Shown: one piece after another, positions 35,944-45,069 of the stretch
How the letters are laid out: each line of letters begins with the position of its first letter
Position numbering within the stretch: position 1 is the first letter of the stretch
NCBI GenBank assembly: GCA_944376805.1
Contig: CALWDX010000013.1
Span: 1-61,726 of the forward strand
Direction of reading: 5' to 3'
Length of the DNA stretch: 61,726 bases
Source of the DNA: an uncultured Clostridia bacterium
GTDB taxonomy: Bacteria > Bacillota > Clostridia > Lachnospirales > CAG-274
The notes under the pieces: model-generated
Told to the model about the DNA's origin: nothing
Seen by the model: only the letters and a program-made list of their open reading frames with translations
Database searches by the model: none
Position numbers and translations under genes: made by a program

Positions 35944-37117
35944 AACTATATTTTTATTTTTGAGTTTTAGTATTTTTTTAACAGGTTGTTTTGATAAAGT
36001 AGAACTAGAAGAACGAGCATTAGTATTAGCAATAGGTATAGATAAATATACAGAAGAAAATGATACAAATACAGAAAAAACAGGAGAAGAAAAAAGATTT
36101 ATTATATCTATGGCTATGCCAGAAGTATCTGAAGGAGAAAAAAGTGGAAATAATAAAGATAATGGACAACCTATGAATGAAGAAAAAAGTAAAAGTATAA
36201 ATGAGGCTATAAAAATAGCTGAAGGTTCTTCTGTTGCATCTACAATTGATTTAATAGGAACATATATGAGTAAAAATTTATATTATGGACATACAAAAGT
36301 AGTTGTTTTAGGTAAAGAAATATTAGAAGATAAAAATTTACTAAAAGAAACAATAAATGCTTTAGAAAGAAATAATGAAATCAGTAGAAAAATTATAGTT
36401 TTAGGTACAGAAGGTAAAGCACAAGATATATTACAAACTATACCAAAAGATGAAAAAATGCTAGGTATATATATAAATGATTATTACAAAAATAATAAAA
36501 AAAATTCAGCTTTTACTTATAGTGTAGATTTAGAAGATATTATACAACAATTATTATCAATAGGTGATACAGCTATACCAAATATTCAAATTACAGATGA
36601 TGATGTAAGATTAACAGGTTTAATAGCTTTAAAAGATAGTAAATATATTGGTTATTTAGATGATACTACAACAAAAGGACTTTTATGGATAATAGATAAA
36701 AAATCTTTAGGAGAAATTTCTATACCTTTTGAAAATGGTTATGTATCTACATCTATATTTAAAAAGAAATTAGATAAAAAGTTTTATGAACAAGATAACA
36801 AAATAGTTTGCCAATTTATTATAAATATAGAGGGTAATATATCAGAATATATGTTAGGTAAAAATATAATGATAGATACAGAAAAATATAAAATGATAGA
36901 AGATGAAATTTCAAATTATGTAAAAACTGAAATACAAAATTCAATTAATACTATAAAACAATTAGATGTTGATATAATAGGTTTAAAAGAACTTATAAGA
37001 AAAAATAAATATAATTTATATGATAAATATAACTTAGAAAATAATGATATTTATGATTATGTAAAATTTGATATACAATGTAATACTAAAATAAAAGGTT
37101 CTGGCAGTATAAAATAA
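35930..37117 (+). CDS. gerAC: germination lipoprotein subunit C (GerAC)
   Basis: Lipoprotein of 395 residues on the outer face of the spore inner membrane. The lipobox FLTGC gives Cys20, followed by DKVELEERALVLAIGIDK, the characteristic GerAC start. An Asn/Glu/Lys-rich insertion lies near residues 40-85. The start is GTG inside the gerAB end, with GGGGG upstream. It completes the three-gene receptor; the operon ends in a perfect palindrome. Confidence 0.94.
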   Translation: MKIVKTIFLFLSFSIFLTGCFDKVELEERALVLAIGIDKYTEENDTNTEKTGEEKRFIISMAMPEVSEGEKSGNNKDNGQPMNEEKSKSINEAIKIAEGSSVASTIDLIGTYMSKNLYYGHTKVVVLGKEILEDKNLLKETINALERNNEISRKIIVLGTEGKAQDILQTIPKDEKMLGIYINDYYKNNKKNSAFTYSVDLEDIIQQLLSIGDTAIPNIQITDDDVRLTGLIALKDSKYIGYLDDTTTKGLLWIIDKKSLGEISIPFENGYVSTSIFKKKLDKKFYEQDNKIVCQFIINIEGNISEYMLGKNIMIDTEKYKMIEDEISNYVKTEIQNSINTIKQLDVDIIGLKELIRKNKYNLYDKYNLENNDIYDYVKFDIQCNTKIKGSGSIK

Positions 37118-37148
37118 GCCGTAAAGCATATGCTTTACGGCTTATTTT
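37111..37148. terminator. perfect palindrome terminator between gerAC and adhE
   Basis: Two perfect 19-base arms meet at 37129/37130 (core GCCGTAAAGCAT), ending in TTATTTTA on the plus strand and an equivalent T-rich end on the minus strand. Confidence 0.85.
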
Positions 37149-37161
37149 ATATTAAGTCAAA

Positions 37162-39786
37162 TTATTTACCATAGTAAACTTTTAAGAACATTTCTTTTAT
37201 TTCACTCATAAGAGGGTATCTTGGGTTAGCACCAGTACATTGGTCATCGAAAGAATCTTCAACCATTTGGTCAAGAGTTTCTAAGAAAACTTTTTCTTCA
37301 ATACCATAGTCTTTAATACATTTTTTGATACCAACTTTAGCTTTTAATTCTTCAACAGCTTTAACAAGGTTATCAAATTTTTCTTTAGTAGAGTTACCTT
37401 TGATACCTAAGAAGTCAGCAACTTCAGCATATCTTTCGATAGCTTTAGGGTATTCATATTGAGCAAATGTACCCATTTTTGTAGGTGCTTCAGAAGCATT
37501 AAATTTCATAACTTCAGTTATTAATAATGCATTAGCAACACCATGTGGTAAATGATGGTAACTACCTAATTTATGTGCCATAGAGTGACAAACACCTAAG
37601 AATGAGTTAGCAAACGCCATACCAGCTAAAGTAGAAGCATCTGCCATTTTAACTCTAGCTTCAACATCTGTTGTACCTTGTTCATAAGCTCTTGGTAAGA
37701 AACCAAAGATGTTTTTAAGAGCTTTAAGAGCAAGACCATCAGTATAATCAGTAGCTAAAAGAGAAGCATAAGCTTCTAAAGCGTGAGTTAAAGCATCAAT
37801 ACCAGAAGCAGCAGTTAAGCCTTTTGGTTGGCTCATCATTAAGTCAGCATCAACGATAGCCATATTAGGAAGTAATTCATAATCAGCTAAAGGATATTTA
37901 GTACCAGTAGTTTCATCTGTGATAACTGCAAAAGGAGTAACCTCTGAACCAGTACCAGAAGATGTAGGAATAGCAATAAAGAATGCTTTTTCACCCATTT
38001 TAGGGAATGTATAGATACGTTTTCTAATATCCATAAATCTCATTGCCATATCTAAGAAGTCAACTTCTGGATGTTCATACATAACCCACATAATTTTAGC
38101 AGCATCCATTGCAGAACCACCACCAACAGCAATAATACAATCAGGTTCGAAAGCTCTCATAGCTTCAGCACCAGCTTTAGCACAAGCAAGAGTTGGATCT
38201 GGCTCAACTTCAAAGAATGTAGTATGTTTAATACCCATATCATCTAATCTGCTAGTAATTTGTTTTGTTACACCAGATTTGAATAAGAAAGAGTCAGTAA
38301 CAATAAATGCTCTCTTTTTATCCATAACTTGACTAAGTTCATTAAGTGCAACTGGTAAACAACCTTTTTTGAAGTAAACTTTTTGTGGAGCTCTAAACCA
38401 AAGCATATTTTCTCTCCTTTCAGCAACTACTTTAGTATTAATTAAGTGTTTAACACCAACGTTTTCAGAAACAGAGTTTCCACCCCAAGTACCACAACCA
38501 AGAGTTAAAGAAGGAGCAACGTTGAAGTTGAATAAATCACCAATACCACCATGAGTAGAAGGAATATTTACAACAATACGACCAGTTTTCATCATATGTT
38601 CAAATTTTTCTAATCTTTCTTTACCAACTAATGTATCAATAAAGATAGAAGAAGTATGACCATAACCACCATCTTTAACTAATGTATCAGCTTTTTCTAA
38701 AGCTTCATCAAATGTTTTGAATTTATACATAGCTAAAACTGGAGATAATTTTTCGTGAGCAAAAGGTTCAGAAAGGTCAACAGAAGTAACTTCACCAATT
38801 AAGATTTTAGTTTCTTTAGGTACTTTAATACCAGCCATTTCAGCTATTTTGTAAGCTGGTTGACCAACTATATCAGCATTTAATGCACAAGTATCACCTT
38901 TTTTAATTAAGATAGTATCTTTAACTTTTTGAACTTCACTATCTTTTAATACATAGCAACCTCTATCAATAAATTCTTGTTTAACTTCTTTGTAAATTTT
39001 TTCACTAACAATAACAGATTGTTCAGAAGCACAAATCATACCATTGTCGAAAGTTTTAGAAAGAATAACAGAGTTAACAGCAAGTTTAACATTAGCTGTT
39101 TCATCAATTATAGCAGGAACATTACCAGCACCAACACCTAAAGCAGGTTTACCAGAAGAGTAAGCAGCTTTAACCATACCAGGACCACCAGTAGCTAAAA
39201 TAATATCAGCATCTGCCATAACTTGATTTGTAAGTTCTAAAGATGGTTCATCAATCCAACCAATAATACCTTCAGGAGCACCAGCTTTAACAGCAGCTTC
39301 TAAAACAATTTTAGCAGCTTCAATAGTAGCACCTTTAGCACGAGGGTGAGGGCTTATAATGATAGCATTTCTAGTTTTTAAAGCAAGTAATGTTTTGAAG
39401 ATTGCAGTAGAAGTAGGGTTAGTAGTAGGGATAACAGCAGCTATTGTACCAATAGGTTCAGCAATAACTTTTGTACCATAAGATGTATCTTCTTCTAAAA
39501 CACCACAAGTTTTAACATTTTTATATTTATTATAGATATATTCAGAAGCATAATGATTTTTGATAACTTTATCTTCTACAATACCCATACCAGTTTCTTT
39601 AACAGCTATTTTAGCAAGATAAATTCTTTGATTGTTAGCAGCTAAAGCAGCAGCAGCAAAGATTTTATCAACTTGTTCTTGAGTATAAGTAGCAAAGATT
39701 TTTTGAGCTTCTTTAAGCTCATTCATTCTAGCTTTTAAAGTTTCTACACTATTAACAATAGTTACAGGTTGCTTTTTAGTAGCCAT
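37162..39786 (-). CDS. adhE: bifunctional acetaldehyde-CoA / alcohol dehydrogenase AdhE
   Basis: Key fermentative enzyme reducing acetyl-CoA to acetaldehyde and then ethanol with NADH. The 874-residue protein has an N-terminal CoA-acylating aldehyde dehydrogenase half with the catalytic Cys in GMICASEQS and a VGAGNVPAIID turn, and a C-terminal iron alcohol dehydrogenase half with GGGSAMDAAK and HKLGSYHHLPHGVANA metal ligands. Codon choice looks biased to a few preferred codons, as for highly expressed genes. RBS AGGAGG. The long upstream region with a Rex-like site suggests redox control. Confidence 0.97.
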   Translation of the reverse strand: MATKKQPVTIVNSVETLKARMNELKEAQKIFATYTQEQVDKIFAAAALAANNQRIYLAKIAVKETGMGIVEDKVIKNHYASEYIYNKYKNVKTCGVLEEDTSYGTKVIAEPIGTIAAVIPTTNPTSTAIFKTLLALKTRNAIIISPHPRAKGATIEAAKIVLEAAVKAGAPEGIIGWIDEPSLELTNQVMADADIILATGGPGMVKAAYSSGKPALGVGAGNVPAIIDETANVKLAVNSVILSKTFDNGMICASEQSVIVSEKIYKEVKQEFIDRGCYVLKDSEVQKVKDTILIKKGDTCALNADIVGQPAYKIAEMAGIKVPKETKILIGEVTSVDLSEPFAHEKLSPVLAMYKFKTFDEALEKADTLVKDGGYGHTSSIFIDTLVGKERLEKFEHMMKTGRIVVNIPSTHGGIGDLFNFNVAPSLTLGCGTWGGNSVSENVGVKHLINTKVVAERRENMLWFRAPQKVYFKKGCLPVALNELSQVMDKKRAFIVTDSFLFKSGVTKQITSRLDDMGIKHTTFFEVEPDPTLACAKAGAEAMRAFEPDCIIAVGGGSAMDAAKIMWVMYEHPEVDFLDMAMRFMDIRKRIYTFPKMGEKAFFIAIPTSSGTGSEVTPFAVITDETTGTKYPLADYELLPNMAIVDADLMMSQPKGLTAASGIDALTHALEAYASLLATDYTDGLALKALKNIFGFLPRAYEQGTTDVEARVKMADASTLAGMAFANSFLGVCHSMAHKLGSYHHLPHGVANALLITEVMKFNASEAPTKMGTFAQYEYPKAIERYAEVADFLGIKGNSTKEKFDNLVKAVEELKAKVGIKKCIKDYGIEEKVFLETLDQMVEDSFDDQCTGANPRYPLMSEIKEMFLKVYYGK

Positions 39787-39821
39787 AAAAATTTTCCTCC
39801 TAAGAATATAATATATTTAAT

Positions 39822-39891
39822 AATCTAAAGTTAAATAATATACAAAAAATAATCTAACAAAAAAACTAAGAAAATTATAAAACTTTAGATT
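39822..39891 (-). repeat. 11-bp inverted repeat in the adhE leader
   Basis: AATCTAAAGTT (39822-39832) and AACTTTAGATT (39881-39891) are perfect inverted copies 48 bases apart, 36-105 bases upstream of adhE. In RNA they could close a long stem around a U-rich loop. Confidence 0.5.
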
Positions 39892-39932
39892 TTAATACCT
39901 AACAATAAAGGTAAATAATTTGTTAAATTTAT

Positions 39933-39950
39933 TTGATATTTATTTAACAA
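39933..39950. promoter_or_regulatory. Rex-like operator upstream of adhE
   Basis: TTGATAT-TTAT-TTAACAA matches the clostridial Rex consensus TTGTTAA-N4-TTAACAA at 12 of 14 specified positions, with the right half perfect. A further perfect TTGTTAA half-site is at 39920-39926. Rex is a known regulator of adhE genes in Clostridia. Confidence 0.45.
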
Positions 39951-40123
39951 TTACATTATATACCATTGTTATTTATTTGTCAATATATTTTTTTAATTTT
40001 AAATAATTTGTATAACTATGTTTAATTAATTAGGTAATATAAGGTTAATATAAACATATTTTTGTATAAAATTCTTAAAATTTAATAATATTTTAAATTT
40101 TATACAATTTTTTTAGCTAGTAC

Positions 40124-40152
40124 TTGAATTTAATATATTTTTATGATAATAT
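40124..40152 (+). promoter_or_regulatory. promoter of small membrane gene pair
   Basis: TTGAAT, 17 bases, TAATAT; the gene starts at 40186. Confidence 0.5.
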
Positions 40153-40185
40153 GAAAAAAATTTAAAATAATAAGGAGTTGTTTTT

Positions 40186-40515
40186 ATGAATTTAGGTATG
40201 GGTTGGTTAAATTTAGGTAGTTTTGTTTTGGGAATAATATCTTGGATATTACCTTTAGTAGCAATTTGGTTTTTAAAAAATAAAGACTATAAAATGGTAA
40301 GAAATTTAGCAATTGTAAGTTTAGGTTTAACAATAATATCTTTAAATTTTCAATTTATTTATACTAATTATTTAGTGTATAAAGGAGACTGGATAGCTAT
40401 AGAAGATACAAATAATGGAGTTTTATTTGCTGTTGGTGTTTTAACAAGTGTAACATTTGGATTAAATTTTATAAATATGTTAGTTGTAAAAATTAATAAT
40501 AAAATAAATAAATAA
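40186..40515 (+). CDS. small three-helix membrane protein (paralog 1)
   Basis: The 109-residue protein has three to four membrane helices. Segments ISWILPLVAIWFLK, YKMVRN, TNYLVYKGDWIAIEDTNN and LNFINMLVVKINNKI recur in the next gene with small changes, so the two are tandem paralogs. A start ATG is preceded by AAGGAG. I recall similar unnamed proteins in other Firmicutes but no function. Transcribed from a nearby sigma-A-like promoter. Confidence 0.75.
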   Translation: MNLGMGWLNLGSFVLGIISWILPLVAIWFLKNKDYKMVRNLAIVSLGLTIISLNFQFIYTNYLVYKGDWIAIEDTNNGVLFAVGVLTSVTFGLNFINMLVVKINNKINK

Positions 40516-40543
40516 ACTAGATAAACTTTAAGAGGTGATTTTT

Positions 40544-40897
40544 ATGATAATGGAATATTTTAATATTGCACCATTATATTTATTTTTAATAAGTCTATTT
40601 TTAGGAATGGTATCTTGGATATTGCCAATAATAGCAATAAAATTTTTAAAAAGAAAAAATTATAAAATGGTAAGAAACTTTTCTATTGTAAGTTTAGGGC
40701 TAACTACTTTAGCTATAAGTATTCAGTATTTATATATTGATTATTTAGTATATAAAGATAATTTATCTGCCTTATATGACACAAATAGTGCACTTTTATT
40801 TTGTATAACAGTTTTAATAACAATAACATTTTTATTAAACTTTATAAATATGTTATTTGTAAAAATTAATAATAAGATTAATAAAGAAAATAAATAA
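40544..40897 (+). CDS. small three-helix membrane protein (paralog 2)
   Basis: The ATG at 40544 is used because GAGGTG lies 6 bases upstream; an in-frame GTG at 40535 is part of that RBS. The 117-residue product matches the preceding gene along its length: VSWILPIIAIKFLK, YKMVRNF, YIDYLVYKDNLSALYDTNS, LNFINMLFVKINNKI. The C-terminal KINNKINK tail is the best-conserved part. It lies 28 bases downstream and ends in a hairpin. Function unknown. Confidence 0.75.
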   Translation: MIMEYFNIAPLYLFLISLFLGMVSWILPIIAIKFLKRKNYKMVRNFSIVSLGLTTLAISIQYLYIDYLVYKDNLSALYDTNSALLFCITVLITITFLLNFINMLFVKINNKINKENK

Positions 40898-40902
40898 TAT
40901 AA

Positions 40903-40943
40903 ATATAAAGGGTAAAAGCTAGTTTAGTTTTTGCCCTTTATAT
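40903..40943 (+). terminator. terminator after the small membrane gene pair
   Basis: ATATAAAGGG (40903-40912) pairs with CCCTTTATAT (40934-40943); the U-tract after it is weak. Confidence 0.55.
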
Positions 40944-40969
40944 TATCTATTAAAAATATTTAAAAAACA

Positions 40970-40998
40970 TTGTTAAAATTTATAAATGGTGGTATAAT
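40970..40998 (+). promoter_or_regulatory. pnp promoter
   Basis: TTGTTA, 17 bases, TATAAT; pnp starts at 41083, leaving a leader of about 80 bases. Confidence 0.7.
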
Positions 40999-41082
40999 TA
41001 TACTTAATGTATAATTTATGAAAATATTAAGTTATATTAAAATAATTAAATAAATATAAATTAGGTACGAAAGGAGAAACAT

Positions 41083-43191
41083 ATGTATAAAACATATTCT
41101 ACAACATTAGCAGGAAGAGAGCTTTCAGTAGAAATAGGCAGAGTGGCAGAATTAGCTAATGGAGCAGCAATAGTAAGATATGGTGAAACTGTTGTTTTAG
41201 TTGCCGTTACAGCATCAGAAAAACCAAGAGATGGAATAGACTTTTTTCCACTTAGTATAGATTATGAAGAAAAATTATATTCAGTTGGTAAAATACCTGG
41301 AGGATTTATAAAAAGAGAGGGTAAACCAACAGAAAAAGCAGTTTTAACTGCACGCCTTATAGATAGACCTATAAGACCATTATTCCCTAAAGATTATAGA
41401 AATGATGTAGGATTAGTAGCTACAGTTTTATCAGTAGACCAAGATTGTAGCCCAGAAGTAGTAGCTATGATAGGTTCTTCTATTGTTTTATCTATATCAG
41501 ACATACCATTTAATGGACCAACAGGTGCTGTTATGGTAGGGCTTATAAATGGTGAATTTATAATAAACCCAACAGCAGAACAAAGAGAAATAAGTGATTT
41601 ATCTTTAACAGTTGCATCTACAAAACAAAAAGTAATGATGATTGAAGCAGGTGCAAATGAAATAGATGATGAAACTATGTATAATGCTATTATGCTTGCA
41701 CACGAAGAAAATATAAAAATAGCAGAATTTATAGAGGGTATAGCTAAAGAAATAGGTAAAGAAAAACATAGCTATGAAGAACATAATGTAGATAAAGAAT
41801 TATATAAAAATGTAATAGAAATTATTACAGATGAAAGAATGGAAAACGCCGTTTTTACAGATTTAAAACAAGTTAGAGACGAACAAGTAACAGCACTTAA
41901 AGATGAAGTTATAGAAAAACTTTTACAAAATTATGAAGGCGAAAGTGAAGATGAATATATAGCACAAATAAATGAAGCTATATATAAATATGAAAAAGAA
42001 ACTGTTAGAAGAATGATTTTAAAAGACCATAAAAGACCAGATGGACGTGGACTTGAAGAAATTAGAAAACTTACAGCAGAAATTGATATTTTACCAAGAA
42101 CACATGGTTCAGCTATATTTAGTAGAGGACAAACACAAGTACTTACAGTTACTACATTAGGTTCAATAGGTGAAGCACAAAAATTAGATGGTTTAGATGA
42201 GCTTGAAGTTACAAAAAGATATATACATCACTATAATTTTCCAAGCTATTCAGTAGGCGAAACAAGACCATCAAGAGGACCAGGAAGAAGAGAAATAGGA
42301 CATGGTGCTTTAGCAGAAAGAGCATTAGTACCAGTTATACCTTCAGAAGAAGATTTTCCATATGCAATAAGACTTGTATCAGAGGTATTAAGTTCAAATG
42401 GTTCTACATCACAAGCAAGTGTTTGTGGTTCTACACTTTCACTTATGGCAGCAGGTGTACCTATTAAAAGACCAGTAGCTGGTATATCAGTAGGGCTTGT
42501 AACAGGTGAAACAGATGATGATTTTGTTTTACTTACAGATATACAAGGTTTAGAAGACTTTTTTGGTGATATGGACTTTAAAGTAGCAGGTAGTCATAAA
42601 GGTATTACAGCTATTCAAATGGATATAAAAATAGATGGTTTAACACCAGAAATAATAAAACAATCTTTACAAAAAACTAATGAAGCTAGAAAATATATAT
42701 TAGATGAAGTAATGTTAAAAGCAATTTCAGAACCAAGAAAAGAACTTTGTAAATATGCTCCAAAAATAGGTTTCTTACAAATTGACCCAGAAAAAATGGC
42801 AGATGTAATAGGACCAAGAGGTAAAACTATTAATAAAATATTAGAACAAACAGGTGTTAGTAAAATAGATACAGAAGATAGTGGTAGAATATTTATTTCT
42901 TCTAATGAGCAAGAAAAAATAGATAAAGCATTATCTATTATAAAAGCTATAACTAAAGAAGTTGAAGTTGGAGAAATTTATACTGGTAAAGTTGCAAGAA
43001 TTTTAAATTTTGGTGCTTTTGTAGAAATTGCTCCAGAAAAAGAAGGTTTAGTTCATATTTCAAAACTTTCTAATGAAAGAGTAGGTAAAGTTGAAGATGT
43101 TGTTAATGTTGGTGATGAAGTTATAGTTAAAGTTATTGAAATAGATGAACAAGGTAGAATAAACTTATCTATAAAAGATGCTTTAAATTAA
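41083..43191 (+). CDS. pnp: polyribonucleotide nucleotidyltransferase (PNPase)
   Basis: 3'-to-5' phosphorolytic exoribonuclease of 702 residues. Two RNase PH-like domains flank a helical domain; the second carries GSTSQASVCGSTLSLMAAG and DIQGLEDFFGDMDFKVAG active-site segments. A KH domain with IGPRGKTINKI lies near residues 565-620 and an S1 domain (GEIYTGKVARILNFGAFVEI) near 625-695. RBS AAAGGAG. rpsO, which often precedes pnp, is absent; the M16 peptidase downstream is a common Clostridia neighbour. Confidence 0.97.
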   Translation: MYKTYSTTLAGRELSVEIGRVAELANGAAIVRYGETVVLVAVTASEKPRDGIDFFPLSIDYEEKLYSVGKIPGGFIKREGKPTEKAVLTARLIDRPIRPLFPKDYRNDVGLVATVLSVDQDCSPEVVAMIGSSIVLSISDIPFNGPTGAVMVGLINGEFIINPTAEQREISDLSLTVASTKQKVMMIEAGANEIDDETMYNAIMLAHEENIKIAEFIEGIAKEIGKEKHSYEEHNVDKELYKNVIEIITDERMENAVFTDLKQVRDEQVTALKDEVIEKLLQNYEGESEDEYIAQINEAIYKYEKETVRRMILKDHKRPDGRGLEEIRKLTAEIDILPRTHGSAIFSRGQTQVLTVTTLGSIGEAQKLDGLDELEVTKRYIHHYNFPSYSVGETRPSRGPGRREIGHGALAERALVPVIPSEEDFPYAIRLVSEVLSSNGSTSQASVCGSTLSLMAAGVPIKRPVAGISVGLVTGETDDDFVLLTDIQGLEDFFGDMDFKVAGSHKGITAIQMDIKIDGLTPEIIKQSLQKTNEARKYILDEVMLKAISEPRKELCKYAPKIGFLQIDPEKMADVIGPRGKTINKILEQTGVSKIDTEDSGRIFISSNEQEKIDKALSIIKAITKEVEVGEIYTGKVARILNFGAFVEIAPEKEGLVHISKLSNERVGKVEDVVNVGDEVIVKVIEIDEQGRINLSIKDALN

Positions 43192-43209
43192 AATTTAATA
43201 ACTATTAAA

Positions 43210-43240
43210 TAGGCCTTATAGTTTTCTGTAAGGCTTTATT
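43210..43240 (+). terminator. pnp terminator
   Basis: AGGCCTTATAG pairs with CTGTAAGGCTT, with two wobble pairs and a TTTT loop, followed by TTATT. Confidence 0.6.
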
Positions 43241-43424
43241 ATTAAAATAATTAGGGTATGACTTTATTTTTTTTATTAAAATTATATGATAGGGTTTTGC
43301 ATTAATTTTATAAATAAAATAATAGTAATACCTATTTTTAAATATTAAATATTTTTAATTTTAGAATAAATAATATATATTATAGGTTAAAATATATATA
43401 AATATTGAGTAAAAGGAGTAAATT

Positions 43425-44672
43425 ATGTTTGATACAATAAAGTTACAAAATGGTATATCTATTGTTATGGAGCAAATGACCTCTGTACGTTCCATTGCTT
43501 TAGGTATTTTTATAAAAAATGGTTCTATAAATGAAACAGCTAAAACTAATGGCATATCACATTTTATAGAACATATGCTTTTTAAAGGAACAGAGAAAAG
43601 GACATCTAAAGATATAGCTGAAGAAATGGACAATATAGGAGGACAGTTAAATGCTTTTACATCTAAAGAATATACTTGTTATTATGCAAGAGTTTTAGAT
43701 ACACATATAGATATAGCAATAGATGTTTTAACAGATATGCTTTTTAATTCTAAATTTAATGATATAGATATAGAAAAAGAGTCTAAAGTAATATTAGAAG
43801 AAATAAGTATGTATGAAGATAGTCCAGATGATGTAGTTTTTACAGAGCTACAAAAAGAAATATGGAAAAACTCACCTTTAGGATATAGTGTATTAGGTAG
43901 TAAAGAAAATGTAGCAAATTTTAAAAGACAAGATTTTTTTGATTATATGAAAGAAAAATATGTAGGTGAAAATATAGTTATTGCTATTGCTGGTAATTTT
44001 GATAAACAAAAAATAGTTGATAGCTTAAAAGACAAATTATTAACTATACCAAAAGGAAAAGAAAATTTAGAAGCAGATAACAAATATATTTATACACCAG
44101 CTAGAACAAAAATATATAAAGATATAGAACAATTACATTTAGCACTTGCTTTTGATGGTGTACCTATTAAAGATAAATATAATTATAGTATGAGTTTATT
44201 AAATGCTATATTTGGTGGTGGTATGAGTTCTATACTTTTTCAAAAAGTAAGAGAAGAACAAGGACTTGCATATTCTATATATTCATATAATAGTAGTTAT
44301 GTAAATAATGGTTTATTTAATATTTATGTTGGACTTAATAAAAGTCAATTAGAAAAAACTATAAATATAATAACTACTGAAATAAATAATTTAAAAAAGA
44401 ATAAAATAAGTAAAGAACAAATAGAAAAAACAAAGGAACAACTAAAAAGTAATTATATAATGGGTTTAGAAAGTACTTCTAATAGAATGTCTAGTATAGG
44501 TAGGTCTAAAATTTTATTAGATAAAATAAAAACACCAGATGAAATAATAGAAGAAGTTGATTTAATACAAAAAGAAGATATAGATTATCTTATAGATAAA
44601 GTTTTTGATTTAGAAAAAATGAGTATATCTATAGTTGGTAAAGTAGATGATATAAAAATTCAAAATTTGTAA
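43425..44672 (+). CDS. M16 family zinc peptidase (processing-protease-like)
   Basis: The 415-residue protein has the inverted zinc motif HFIEH (46-50, HxxEH) and a downstream Glu in SKVILEEISMYEDSPDD as third ligand. The second half, with FGGGMSSILFQKVREEQGLAYS, is the substrate-binding arch. This is the YmxG/MlpA type that sits beside pnp in many Firmicutes. Cytoplasmic; the substrate is uncertain. RBS AAAGGAG. Confidence 0.93.
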   Translation: MFDTIKLQNGISIVMEQMTSVRSIALGIFIKNGSINETAKTNGISHFIEHMLFKGTEKRTSKDIAEEMDNIGGQLNAFTSKEYTCYYARVLDTHIDIAIDVLTDMLFNSKFNDIDIEKESKVILEEISMYEDSPDDVVFTELQKEIWKNSPLGYSVLGSKENVANFKRQDFFDYMKEKYVGENIVIAIAGNFDKQKIVDSLKDKLLTIPKGKENLEADNKYIYTPARTKIYKDIEQLHLALAFDGVPIKDKYNYSMSLLNAIFGGGMSSILFQKVREEQGLAYSIYSYNSSYVNNGLFNIYVGLNKSQLEKTINIITTEINNLKKNKISKEQIEKTKEQLKSNYIMGLESTSNRMSSIGRSKILLDKIKTPDEIIEEVDLIQKEDIDYLIDKVFDLEKMSISIVGKVDDIKIQNL

Positions 44673-44765
44673 CATAAATTTAATAAAAGTGGTTAAAATA
44701 AGAACAGTATCATTAATAAAAATGATATTTATATAAACATTTTTATTTTTAAGGAGGTATTTTTT

Positions 44766-44990
44766 ATGCAAACCAGACCTTTAGATTGGACAGCGCTTAC
44801 CTTAGTAGTAATAGGTGCTATAAACTGGGGACTTATAGGATTTTTTAAGTTTGACCTAGTTGCAACATTATTTGGTGGTATGGACTCTCTTGTAAGTAGA
44901 ATTGTTTATGCTTTAATTGGTCTTGCTGGTTTATATTGTGTAACTTTATATGCAAAAATTGGTAATAGCCAAACTTCAACCACTAGATAA
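44766..44990 (+). CDS. DUF378 family membrane protein
   Basis: A 74-residue protein with two membrane helices. LDWTALTLVVIGAINWGLIG and the later VYALIGLAGLYCV match the DUF378 (YuzA-like) family, whose role is unknown. The start has AAGGAGG upstream. It has its own terminator 12 bases downstream and appears monocistronic. Confidence 0.9.
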   Translation: MQTRPLDWTALTLVVIGAINWGLIGFFKFDLVATLFGGMDSLVSRIVYALIGLAGLYCVTLYAKIGNSQTSTTR

Positions 44991-45002
44991 ATTAAATTTT
45001 AT

Positions 45003-45042
45003 AAAAATAAAGGGAAGTTTATATAAATTTCTCTTTATTTTT
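45003..45042 (+). terminator. DUF378 gene terminator
   Basis: AAAAATAAAGGGAA pairs with TTTCTCTTTATTTTT, with one wobble pair; the 3' arm ends in T-rich sequence. Confidence 0.65.
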
Positions 45043-45069
45043 GATATATAAATTTATTAAGGAGAACAT

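Larger units (their letters stand above)
39787..40185. other. 399-bp intergenic region between divergent adhE and a small membrane gene
   Basis: No ORF with an RBS was seen. On the adhE side it holds a distant 11-bp inverted repeat (39822-39832 with 39881-39891) and a Rex-like site (39933-39950). On the other side it holds the promoter of the 40186 gene. The adhE promoter itself is ambiguous; a TATAAT without a good -35 lies inside the inverted repeat. Confidence 0.6.

Noticed and set aside
44708..44727. TATCATT/AATGATA hairpin after the M16 peptidase as a terminator
   Set aside because: The 7-bp A/T-rich stem lacks a proper U-tract; chance occurrence is likely in such AT-rich sequence.
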